Assembly (NCBI GenBank): GCA_037833965.1
Contig: AP031356.1
Location: 19,614,501-19,678,500, forward strand
Source: Marchantia polymorpha subsp. ruderalis
Taxonomy: Eukaryota > Streptophyta > Marchantiopsida > Marchantiales > Marchantiaceae
Length of the DNA stretch: 64,000 bases
Direction of reading: 5' to 3'
This document shows, in pieces, positions 13,901 through 23,739 of the stretch. Under the pieces are notes generated by a model. That model ran no database searches. It saw nothing but the letters and a program-made list of their open reading frames with translations, and was not told where the DNA came from. Position 1 is the first letter of the stretch; the number at the start of each line of letters is the position of its first letter. Both the position numbers and the translations under genes were made by a program.

Positions 13901-14240
13901 TCCAAGAAACAGAGAACTGGGAAAATCCGGGGAGTCTGATTCCCTTTAGATGCAATTCGAGTGCGAGCTGTATGGAGACAGTTACGAATAATTCTTCTTT
14001 ACCACGACTCGACCCACTCAGTAGATGTCAAGGGAAAGGAAGGGAAGAGAAGGGAAGAGAAGGGAGGGGTAGTATTGAGCACGAACATAGCATGATAAGC
14101 AGAGCCATGTTAAAAGTGTCCGAGACAGAGCTACTCGGAGACGTGCTATGATCCCACTCTGAGCTGCTGCTGGTGCTCAGGAATGGGGAGCCTTCCTCCA
14201 TTCCCATCATCTGCTGCGAGCTTCGAGATCTCTTGTGCAT
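7911..14240 (-). CDS. SLC33A1: SLC33A1/Acatn-type acetyl-CoA transporter (13 exons)
   Basis: This is a membrane carrier of the major facilitator type. Animal SLC33A1 moves cytosolic acetyl-CoA into the ER/Golgi lumen; the plant role is inferred. Exons in transcript order, on the minus strand: 14240-14087, 12853-12769, 12614-12516, 12173-12107, 11847-11779, 10770-10755, 10499-10444, 10249-10144, 10029-9622, 9456-9419, 9002-8940, 8752-8486, 8273-7911. All phases agree, giving 596 codons and no stop (human protein 549). Family motifs appear in order: LYAMQGVPLGL, YSLKLLWSPIVD, LGWRKSWVLP, LAATQDIAVDGWALTLLSRK (about 154-173), SVTAETVGVFKLMEKGV, LIEFPLELLF, SDSSMGGTYLTLLNT. Residues 1-43 are Ser-rich and polar, and a hydrophilic loop spans about 250-330. 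The start is ATG 14240, with in-frame alternatives about 10 codons downstream. The exon 1 donor (GTTCGT) is the weakest junction. Confidence 0.85.
10755..10770 (-). other. 16-nt microexon of the SLC33-type gene
   Basis: The exon GACATAGCAGTGGATG is preceded by CTTGCAG and followed by GTAAGG. It encodes DIAVDG (the last G is split), the centre of the family signature AATQDIAVDGWALT. Both flanking exons end and begin in exactly the required phases. It is far below the length a gene finder accepts, so automatic annotation would probably miss it. Confidence 0.85.
12279..12470 (-). other. Intron 3 open frame (non-coding)
   Basis: A 63-codon open frame lies wholly inside intron 3 of the SLC33-type gene, between the exons at 12516-12614 and 12107-12173. 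Those two exons already join to give the family sequence RKSWVLPMQ. Treating this frame as coding would introduce stops at its 5' side. Confidence 0.7.
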
Positions 14241-14883
14241 ATTTACAGCTTCGTTCTTCTGCTCTGCTCCTCCTCCTCCTCCTCCTCTTCAACGAACTCC
14301 GGCCAAATTCAACCACCCTGCCCTCCAACAACCTCGCGCTCCGGCCCAACAACAATCGACCGTCGGCAATTTCCACAGCAAAAGTCCACCCCTGCCGGCC
14401 TTCGATCTCCCGCGTGCCTGACAAGAAGAAAACACAACTTCCGTCTCCTCTCATGTCCCACAGATCTCCTTTCCTCCTCGTCCTTTCCTCCTGCACTCAG
14501 TCCTCTCCCTCCCTCCGCGATCTTACTCCTCCGATTAGATTCCTCCCTGCGCCTCCTCCTCCTCCTCATCCCCGATCCGCCCCAGACATGGCCGGCCCCC
14601 GACCCGATCGAATTTCCTCCTCCCCTGTTTCTACACGAGCAGCTCCTCCTCCCTTCCCTTCCCTTCTCTCTCTCTCTCTCTCTCTGTTCTGCCTCCCGCT
14701 GCCCTGCGCCTCTCTCTGCTCCTCTCGGCCGAGCACCACGGCGCCTCCCTTACCACGTACGCTCCGCTCGCCGGTCCGGGCCGACCACGCCGCTGTCACC
14801 ATTCTGTCGCGGTCGCGGTCTTCCCTTCTTGTCTGCACCCTCTTCACTACGCTCCCGATCTGGTTACTCCTCCTCTCCGACAT
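14241..14883 (-). promoter_or_regulatory. GA-rich leader/promoter of the SLC33-type gene
   Basis: Upstream of the start codon the minus strand is strongly purine-rich with GGA and GA runs (the longest near 14667-14686). On the plus strand this gives long Ser/Pro/Leu-rich open frames with no domain. Long GA-rich 5' leaders are common for plant housekeeping genes; the second chloroplast gene in this window (19.1-19.6 kb) has the same character. A transcription start cannot be fixed from sequence alone. Confidence 0.45.
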
Positions 14884-14959
14884 GATTCACAGCGTCCCTA
14901 AATTTAGCCGCCTGAGGCTAAATTACTTCCGGTGGCTAAATTTAGGGACGCTGTGAATC
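14884..14959. mobile_element. Foldback element with 26-bp perfect inverted arms
   Basis: Arms 14884-14909 and 14934-14959 are perfect reverse complements around a 24-base loop. Each arm contains the self-complementary word TAAATTTA, and the loop repeats part of it (GGCTAAAT). This is the form of a minimal foldback/MITE or of the joined ends of a deleted DNA transposon. It sits just upstream of the SLC33-type gene leader. Target-site duplications are not obvious. Confidence 0.7.
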
Positions 14960-15671
14960 GGGAATCTTATCGAGTTTATCACCAGGAGGAAGATGGTCAT
15001 ATCCCGTCAAGATCGGGACGAGGATGTGACCGGGGGCTATCCCCCAAAGTTATCATCCTAAAATACACCACCTCTTGCATATCATCTAAAATGATCAATT
15101 TATGGAAGTAAAGTACTCTAAAAACATCTAAAACTTGCTTTCATGCGTATAAATATAGTTGTTATTCTCTATACAGAAATAAACTTAAAAAATTTGACTC
15201 ACACTATTCGGAAAGGAAGGGACACCCCTTCTCTTAGTGTTGTATACTCTTGTGCACATTTTTGCAAAATTATACAAGTCCTCGTCCATATAATATCAAA
15301 GAGTAGCGCTTTTTGTTTCCCCACGTATTTTCTCTATCCATTTGCATATGTAATCAAACTCTTTGACATGATGTCGTGTATAGAGTTGGGGATCATCGAG
15401 CCTTGCATCATTACATATCTATACTCGGTTTCTGCTCTTCCATGTGAAGTTTACGCTCTCAAGTGGCATCGTCAAGACCACATCTCCAGTGCAATTATGG
15501 ACACTTATCCTCTGCTCTCATCTCATCATGTGAACACGTATCTTAAATTGCAGTGTGCTCATATCTTAAGGGCCGTGCTATTTGAGCATCACACTAGGAA
15601 GCAATGAAGATGTATGTTCATATACGAACCCAAGGAGAGACCTCACCACCAAAAATGAATGTTATTTATGG
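14960..15671. other. Spacer with one unassigned 154-codon frame
   Basis: An AT-rich stretch containing an open frame at 15143-15607 (plus) with hydrophobic segments but no recognisable motif. It ends just before a copia-like LTR, so it could be the tail of a decayed element, but I could not match it to RNase H or any other polyprotein part. Confidence 0.25.
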
Positions 15672-15885
15672 TGTTGAGGTTAACTCCAATTAAGGAGTAC
15701 TCTTGGGTACTAATTATTTATAGCTAGGGATAAATACCTTGGGGTTTGCTTCGTATATTGTGTCTTTCTGTCAATATTTGAAGTAAAGTGTGAGAGTTTT
15801 GGGTGGACGCAACCTTCGTCCTGAGAGTGAACAACGATATTTTTGTGTTGTCGAGGATGAACCACATTATTTTTTTATTGTCGTG
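15672..15885 (+). mobile_element. Copia LTR remnant related to the 57-63 kb element
   Basis: Starting TGTTGAGGTTAA, this follows the order of the reverse-complemented LTRs at 57207-57440 and 63158-63393. Shared landmarks in order are ATTTATAGCTAGG, GGGATAAATACCTTGG, TTTCTGT, GAAGTAAAGTG, GTGGACG and GATGAACCAC. It is diverged and its 3' end is unclear; no primer-binding site or polyprotein adjoins it. It is best read as a solo or truncated LTR of a sister family, opposite in orientation to the larger element. Confidence 0.65.
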
Positions 15886-18199
15886 TACAATCCAATAAAG
15901 ACATGCACACTGGTGTTTAGTGCTAGGAACAATCTATTTTTGGTTCGTGATAAAGCTTTGTTGTTCATTACATTTCTTTGAAGTGGAAGTACATATGAAA
16001 TCTGTCGATTCAAGTGTCGGTATACTGTATGCTGTTATACGGGAACTGACTTTGTCAAGGTTCTAGTAGCGGACTGTTATTTTTTTTTCTGCTGTTTGAG
16101 GTCTTCTTACTGGTCTTGAGTCCCTTACTACTATGAAGGTTAAATTGCAAAATGTAAGGTGATTATAAAACAGCAGGGTCGGATCTCCTCACAGCAGAAA
16201 ATATTCGGACCCAAAGATATTCTAGATACGATCAAAGTCTGGAAAGATATTTTCATTGACAAAAGCAGAATTGCATTGTCTTACGAAATGGTAATTTTGA
16301 TTGGTCTTGAATGTTTATACCTATAGGCTCCATCCCATCAGATAAAGAATCGGGGTTCTTCCAACACTGCAGGTGTATGGAACCGTTCTTTATAAGTCAC
16401 AAAGCTAGAAGTTTTTCTTATAAAACAAAATTATTTTATAATAAAATCTTTGACATGTCATCCTTTGCTTTTATTTGCCTGCCACTTAAAAATTTATAAC
16501 CAAGCATACCATTGCAACAAGATGTTTTGTATTTTTTTGACACAAAATCCTGCGGGTTGTGTATTCGGAACCACCAGGATTACTTGGACTAAAATTTAGC
16601 ATCTTTGTGCGAACTGTCACTCCAAGGCTATCACAAAATGTACCCTACTTTTGTATTTTGGGAATATTATCTTGTCATTCATTTATTTGAGTTTTTCGAG
16701 TGCCCTGGTGCAGGTCTGATCTGGAACTCCGTACTTTGGGGTGATGTTCTGGAAATAGCAGACTGCAGAGGTGAAAACAACAATCTTATCACCTGGGCTG
16801 GAGCAAACAGTACTCTTCAATAGTACGTTTATAGAGCAGCAGTATATACATGAACTGTGCTATTTCTACCCATGATCCAAAATGGTTGCACATATTCCGT
16901 GTTTTCTTCCAGAAAGAAAAGAAGTAAAAAAAGTACGTTTTTCTATTTACGTTCTTCTTGCCAAAAGATGCCCAAAACCTTTTGAAAGCAAGAGGTACAT
17001 GAGCCTGAATCTTGATTATTCATACTGAGATGAAACATCACTTGTTTCAGCTGTGTTGAACAAACACTTCATTCCAAGATCTACTCAGGCGGAAATAAAT
17101 AAATAAATTTATTTATTTATCATCATAAGATCGAACGTGTTTTCCCGCAATGCTATTTGTTTAGATATTCAAAGTTTGGCTTTTCTTTCTCTCCTTCGTC
17201 TGAACAATTGGCTGTCAACCGCGGTGTTGCTTTTAACCCTAACTCCACATTGTAGAACTGGCCTAGGATTCGTCTACATTCCGTGGTGATCTCATGTCTT
17301 CGTGCTACTCACAAAGTATAACAGTGAAATAAGGATAATGTTTTAAAATATATTGCTAACCAGAAAACGTTTTCATCTTATCACTAACTTCAAGATCCGA
17401 GTTGAAATAAAAAATGAGACGTAAAGAATTCAAAAGCATGAACTTGAGATTAAATAAAAAGGAATAACATTTTAAAAGCAACACATGTTATCTGCTGTAT
17501 ACTATATAGCAAAAATTAAAATTTACTTTATCTGAATATTTTATTTTATAAACTGAATATTATGAGTGAAAAATCATTAAATATTCAAGACTAAATGGAA
17601 AAAGTCAGAAAATGTTCTAACGAGAATGTCATTTTTCTATATTTTCCGTTTCTGAATGTGAAAAATCATGACTGAGTTGCTCAACTGTCCCATCGCCTCC
17701 ACTTCCATGCCTGCAGAGCCACGGGAAAAAAGGATGCCATCCGTTCGTCACTTGTTTCCAATCACCACATGTCTGCTCTGTGCGCCTTAACGACATGAGT
17801 GACTAAATCCCAGCGATTCTACAAGATGCAGCGTAAATCAGAACATTAGCCACCACCAGCACTTCGGCGCTAAGCTGGAGGCAAAGGCGGAGGAAGAGGA
17901 CGGGCAGAGTCGGTCCAATACGTGCCTTGGAAACCGAACGAGACCACCATCACATGCAAGACCGTTCGGCGGACACACGTCGAGACAAGGAGCGTAGAGG
18001 AGCCCCGTGCAAGAATACGGCCTACGCAGCCGGCGCTGGAGTAGGAGTGTGAAGTAAGTTCACGGCGAGCAGTTCCGGCCTAAAATACCGGCGCAGGAGG
18101 ACTCCTTTAGCTTGGGTTTAAGCTTAAGCAAAGCAAAGCAATGACTCAACGATTTAGACTTGAAATCGAGTTTGCTTGTCCAGTAGCGATACATATAAA
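15886..18199. other. Long spacer, nothing firmly supported
   Basis: Short open frames (for example 16605-16823 plus) show no family signature. 17100-17670 is AT-rich. 17690-18120 is GC-richer and may be a promoter or decayed exon, but no frame persists. I see no tRNA or other structured RNA. Confidence 0.45.
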
Positions 18200-18358
18200 A
18201 GTAGAACCTGTCTAAACTAATACTGCTGGGACCGGAAGGTCAGTATTAGATTAGGGAGGTTAGTAGTGAATGAATGTCGGATATAACCGGCTCCTTCTAC
18301 GTTGGGACCGAACGTTTGTATTAGATTATAGAGGTTATTAGTTTAGACAGGTTCTACT
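18200..18358. mobile_element. MITE with 23-bp perfect terminal inverted repeats (pogo-like ends)
   Basis: A 159-bp element whose ends (18200-18222 and 18336-18358) are perfect reverse complements beginning AGTAGAACCTGTCTAAA. The GTAGAACC start resembles ends of pogo/Tigger-type Tc1-mariner elements; this assignment is by resemblance only. Internally, GGGACCG...GTATTAGATTA...GAGGTTA is repeated twice as diverged direct copies. No transposase is encoded. A TA target duplication cannot be confirmed on the left side. Confidence 0.7.
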
Positions 18359-19619
18359 ATTTCTTCACCGAGCGGCTGTGATATACTTAGGCACGAAGAG
18401 CTTAGCCGAGAAAATAAATGCTTGGGAGGCGAAATTATTCTCAAGCACGGAACAGCGGAACGAAGGAAAAGTGTAACCCAAAGTGGGCGTATAAAAATAA
18501 TCCGAATCTTATAAGAAGAGGATGCTTTGTAGATAGATAGATAGATAGACGGCCGAGAGGCGGAAAATAATCGGCATCAGAAAAATCTGATCATGCTTTG
18601 ATGTAGCCCATGCCATGCCTGGAACATGCTCGAAGGCTGCAGCGGGCGAAAAGACGAAGGCGTCTCATGGAGGGAGAGAGTGGGGAGGACACGATACTAT
18701 AGAGAGCAAAGTGTGGCGAATGTTGCCGAAAGCATGTGATGGGTTTCGAGAATGGGTGCTCGAGGCGAGAGGAGGGCCTTGGTTGCAGTGCAGAGCTTGG
18801 ATGGATAGATGGATTGATAGATTGATAGATAGATGGACCTGAAGAACAGCAAGAAAATGGAAATGGAAGCGACAAGCGTGGAAAGCGTCGGATGCTGTGG
18901 AATGTGCTGCGGAATGCTGGAGCAAGAAAAAGATAGCGTGCACCGCCCAGGCCCAGGCATGAACGTAGGCATGGAGTGGTTATGGAACTAGCGAGCAAGA
19001 AAGGCTACAGCAATTCGAAGCACGAAAAAGTGATTGTCCTGTGGCTGCTGCTGCTGCTGCTGCTGTCGAGGAGTGCTATAGACGGCTCTCGTGGAGGTGT
19101 CGTCTTCAGGCATTGAAAATAGAAGAGACCGGCCGTTGCTCCTGTCATTTCCAGAGAGCACGAGAGAGAGAGAGAGAGAGAGGGAGGGAGGTACGCAGCA
19201 GCAGAAGGCGCTTGTCATTTGGCAGGACGACGGTGGCTGGGCAGGCAAGGGCAAGGGACGTACGGGCAGGGGGGAGGGGGAGGGGGAGGGATCGGGTAGA
19301 GTATTATCCGACGGAGGCACGAGGCTTTTGACTGGTAGGCAGCGTCGGAGAGAGGCCCAATTGGGTCGAGGACGAGAGAGGTCGCGAAAATGATTGAGTT
19401 CCGGCCGGAGAGAGGGTGGCTCGGATGGCTGGCCGATGGGGTCAGAGGATGCTGCAGCACCTGCCTGATTCTGGCCTTCGTCTTGGTGTTGGGCTGCTTC
19501 GGGTATTTGTGATCCAATTGGCGAATCTTGATCGCTCGCGCGAGAGGTAGAGAGGCAGAGAAGCAGAGAGAGAGAGAGAGGAGGGAGAGGAAGAGGAGAA
19601 AGCGAGCGAGGCGTGGAAT
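18359..19619 (+). promoter_or_regulatory. Upstream region and GA-rich leader of VTE6
   Basis: This interval carries microsatellites: GATA near 18530-18549, a CTG run near 19044-19066, and GA runs near 19163-19182 and 19566-19580. The purine-rich bias from 19140 to the start codon fits a 5' leader on the plus strand. The long Ser/Pro/Thr-rich open frames on the minus strand here mirror that bias and carry no domain. Confidence 0.45.
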
Positions 19620-22218
19620 ATGTCGCTCGCATTGTCACGAGCAGTGTCATCGTCGTCGTCGTTGTTGTCGTCTCCGTCGCTCTTGTTCGAAAGCAAGTCC
19701 AATTTTGCTGCGGGCGGTGCGAGAATCGGTCGCAGCAGCGGCAGCATTTTAGCGCAGGTTTCCCCTCTGTCATGTCGCTCTCGGTGCGCAAGCCCACTCG
19801 CTGCACGACGGTTCCTGCTGCCTTCCAATACTGCGCGTATCACGCTGTCGTCACACCGGGCCCTGGAGTGTGCTGCAAGCCTCGGGTATGGGCTTAGCGG
19901 CTTATGGGGCGAGACGACCAGGAGGAGTACGGGCGGCAGCAGAAGCAGGGGTGGTGAGAGTGGCCGGACGAGGAACAAGAGGAATGTTGCAATCGAAGCG
20001 AGCCTGTCTGAAGGCGCCAAGGTCATAATGGACGGGATTCAATGGGGCTGGACTGCCGACCCGCCCACTTGGGATGCTGCTTTCATCGCGATTGGTACAA
20101 TTTTCGTTCTGGCTGCTCCCCTTCTGTGGGTGGGACTCACGGTGCCAGGAATGTTCAGTGCCTACATTCTTGGCTCAATCATATGGCGAGCATATGGAGG
20201 ACAGGGTCTTTTGACGATCGTCCTCTTCTACATCATCGTACGTATGCTGCCTTGCAAACTTTTCGACTTTTACCTGCCTGTAAATATGCGAGAAATATTT
20301 CTTGGGTGTTGGTCGAATGGGACGATGGCTTCATGGATCTAGGCGGGAAAGAGTGTGGACCGCAGTGAATTGTTGTGCTCGATCGTTGAGATTCTTCACC
20401 GTTTTTAAGTCCTCTCTGGACGTTCGACATAACGAACTCTTGAAGTGGAATTTCGATCCAACTATTTTGGAGTAAATTCAGCTTGTAAATTCAACGATAA
20501 TGAAGTCACAATTCAGAGGCTACGCTGAAAGACGAGTTTTCCTTGAGCGATCCCCTCATTTTACCTCAAACCTTGTCGACTTTCCCGACATGTTGAGATT
20601 GTCGAAGGAACTGCGCGGAGATAGATCTGAAGAATGTCATTCCGATTGGATTTCGTCTCTTGTCTGGTTGCCGGGGTTGTGTTGCGGAATCTTGCTGCAC
20701 TATTTCTCTATTAGGATGCACGCCAAAGTGTGCATTCGCCCTTCTTGTTGCTACTGGAAGTGGGAGGTTGGTTCAACTTGAACACAGGGATTCGTTGTAT
20801 TCAGTTTTTGTTTGGTTCACGACGAAACCTGCACAAAGTTTTGTGATCGGAACTGGGTTTGAAGATGTGGAAGTACGTCCTAAGATTAACATGTGATACT
20901 GTACAGGGAACAGGCGCAACCAAGCTTAAATTGAAGCAGAAGCAGAAAGAGGGAATTGCCGAACAAAGGAGTGGTAGGAGAGGACCTGGCAGCGTGTGGG
21001 GTTCTGGCACAGCAGGGGCCTTGTGTGCTCTATGTACCATTTTTGCAGTGGGTGGTCCAGAAATTGCTCCTTTGTGGCAATTAGGATACCTGGCTAGTTT
21101 GTGTACGAAATTGAGTGATACCATTTCAAGCGAAATTGGAAAAGCTTATGGCAAAACGACGTAAATTTCATTCCCTTCAAGATTTCTCTTATCTTGATGA
21201 TCTACTACTAAGATTTCCCTTCTACATGTGTCGTTTAATAATCAATTGCTATATACTTACAGTTCGCTGCTTGCATTCTTCCTACAAGTTGGGTTTTTAC
21301 ATCAGCAAAGTTTGTTTATCACAAGAATTATTAATTTGTACAAGAATGTAACAAATTAATGTTAAAGAACTTCAGAGAATTCATTTGAAAACGTTGATTG
21401 CAACACAGTAATTTCGCTGTAGTCAGAAACACCAACCCATGTTTGATTACGTGCAGATACCTTGTGACGTCTTTCTCTATCGTACCCCGAGGTACAGAAG
21501 GTGCGGTTAGTCTGGAGGGCACTCTTGCTGGTCTCTTCGCTGCCGTATTCCTGGCTGCAGCCTCGTATGCTCTGAATCAGGTTTGTGAGTGCTGCAATAG
21601 TTACCCGATAACTCCTACTTTACCCGATGATTTGGATTTGTTTTTTCTTTCGAAAATGAATTCATGCTCAGGACCCATCTAGTCTAATGAAACCAGAGGG
21701 ATTGCAGGTTGACGCCACGGGCGCAATTATTGCCATCCTGGCTTCGCAGATTGCTAACCTTTTCGAGAGTGTATTGGGGGCTACTCTGCAAGGTCGAGCC
21801 GGCTTTGAGTGGGTAAGTTCCTTGTGAAATGTGTTGCCTTTCCACCGTCCGAGAACCGTGGTGAGGGGAAGGTTTTTTTTTTGGTTGTTTTTGTATTCGA
21901 CACATTACAGAGTAGACGATGCAGTTCGATTGATAAGAACGGAGTGTGATTTTAGTTCGGTTTCAGCGTATTTGTTTGCAAGGAATATATTTTGATTGAC
22001 ATAAGCCGCTTAGTCTTAAGGCTACCATGCAAACCAGTAGTTAGTGTGGATAACGTGAATTATCCACACTAACTACTTGGGACTCTCTACGTCTGTGAGC
22101 AATTTGCCAATTTTGTTCCTGTTCGGAATCGCAGCTGTCTAACGATCTGGTGAACGTGGCCAACATTACAATCGGAGCGACCGTGGCTATCTTCGCTCAA
22201 AAACTTCTTTCAGGCTGA
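19620..22218 (+). CDS. VTE6: VTE6, phytyl-phosphate kinase family (DUF92), chloroplastic
   Basis: In Arabidopsis VTE6 phosphorylates phytyl phosphate to phytyl diphosphate, feeding phytol from chlorophyll into tocopherol and phylloquinone at chloroplast membranes. Exons: 19620-20237, 20907-21160, 21457-21580, 21708-21812, 22135-22218, all GT-AG with matching phases; 394 aa. Residues 1-135 are Ser/Arg-rich, as expected of a transit peptide. The DUF92 region starts about 140 with closely spaced membrane segments (about 150-206). Conserved stretches follow: GTGATKLKLKQKQKEG and RRGPGSVWGSG (exon 2), DTISSEIGKAYGKTTYLVT and VPRGTEGAVSLEGTLAG across the exon 2/3 junction, and NDLVNVANITIGA at the end. 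It is longer than the Arabidopsis protein, mainly at the N-terminus. Intron 4 carries an 18-bp hairpin. Confidence 0.88.
22036..22077. repeat. 18-bp perfect hairpin in VTE6 intron 4
   Basis: Arms 22036-22053 and 22060-22077 (AGTAGTTAGTGTGGATAA and its reverse complement) are separated by 6 bases. The structure lies between the exons ending at 21812 and starting at 22135. It could be a tiny foldback element. Confidence 0.85.
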
Positions 22219-23493
22219 TCTTATAGCCTTAAAAGAAGTACGAGTCTCGTAGCGTCAATCGATGGTGCTGATAGGATATTCCAAGAATGAAGCTCTGAGC
22301 TGGTACTTATTAGTCTACACAGACCCATTAGCAAAGCTTCCTCAGGGTGTTTGTAGATTAAAATCACTCTGCTATGTAGTACAAGCTCTAGTCAAATGAA
22401 TTTAGCAGATTAAGTGCCTAATGACTGGAAATGACCGATTTTGTACTCGCATTTGAAAGATATTTTATATTCTAGCAGGGATGTCGATTTCCCGTTGTCA
22501 GAAAACTGATGAGAGTGTACTTGGTGTTTCACAGGTCGTAGAAGAATTCGATGGGTTTGTACAAAGTAATAAGAAATTGGGTTTAGAATAAGTGTGTACT
22601 GTTTGTACAGTTGACGCTTCACGGAGTCTCTGTATATATTGACAGATCGTTACAATCCGAACTAGTTCTGGCCATTTTTCTCGCTGTGGACCTCATAGAG
22701 CTCGCCATAACCTGTTGAAAGCTGGATTGAAGGAAAACTGCATGCGTGTGCTAGATGGACGGAAATAGTTTGTGGTTCTTTTATTAAGAGTTGTAACAGT
22801 AACGAAGAATGTCATCGGCAACGAGCTAGTGATTTGTGATACTAGGATAGCATCTAGTGTTCAGTAGTACTGTATCGGGATAAAATACACAAATAACAAT
22901 CTTCTACAATGTGCGAATTCTAACACCTCTGTTTTGTTGTCATTTATTTAATATTCAAAATAAGAGAGCTAAAAGGATACCTCCTCATCCTCCTACAAAA
23001 CACACATCTTTGTACACTTCAATAAATACAGCGATTAGTGGTCAGATAGATGAATGTATGTGATGCTTTTACCTCGCCATTTGTAGAAGTTGTGCCCCAA
23101 CAATTTACACGTCCTCACCAAGCCATCGTTTGACAAATGTTTTTATCAGTACCTTGAATTGATATTCATATGGACTAATTGAAATGATAAAGTAACTGTG
23201 AGTCCGAGTTTAGAAAAATATTTACGAAAGAGACCCAACGTGGAGTGCACGAAGGCCAGAAATAATATGGAAATAACATCACGCAACTAAAATAAAACTA
23301 TTGCTTGAAACGACGGCATATCGTTATTCTTGTCAGTTGATAAATCCATTTGCCTGTCCTGTAGATGGACTCACCCAAACCTATTCAAACAATGGCTGAC
23401 TTGAATGGGGTTAATCCCGAGGATCCTTACTCCCGAAGTTTTCACCTCCCATTGACATTAGACAGACGAAGTCAGTACTCTCGTAGCTTTCAA
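22219..23493. other. VTE6 3' flank and spacer
   Basis: The first few hundred bases probably include the VTE6 3' UTR; no single poly(A) signal stands out. The rest is AT-rich with no persistent coding frame and no recognised element. Confidence 0.4.
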
Positions 23494-23543
23494 CTGTATA
23501 TGCTATGCATATACTAGCGGTAGTATATGCATAGCATGTACAG
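23494..23543. repeat. 23-bp near-perfect hairpin
   Basis: Arms 23494-23516 and 23521-23543 pair with one mismatch around the 4-base loop GCGG. The arms hold the word ATATGCTATGCATATACTA. It lies at the edge of the AT-rich block, outside any gene. Confidence 0.85.
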
Positions 23544-23739
23544 TAGCTGCAGTCTAGTTTTGGGGTTGCGCACTATAAATCACACCAGATGCACGACTCT
23601 ACTTTGTCTTACATTTTGTTTATTGCTTGGAGTGATAACAGAAGCATTTGGACGGTCACCGAGTTACATAACATTAGTTTTGGTCTCTGAATTTCGAAAT
23701 TGTTCCTTGGGTTACAATTTTAATATCACGAGTTAATAC

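Noticed and set aside
14183..14956. 257-codon plus-strand open frame (and overlapping 216-codon frame)
   Set aside because: It is Ser/Pro/Leu low-complexity produced by the GA-rich leader of the minus-strand transporter gene. It overlaps exon 1 of that gene and ends inside the foldback element.
18988..20026. Long minus-strand open frames of 272 and 194 codons opposite VTE6
   Set aside because: They are low-complexity Ser/Pro/Leu/Thr translations mirroring the purine-rich VTE6 leader and transit-peptide exon, with no domain.
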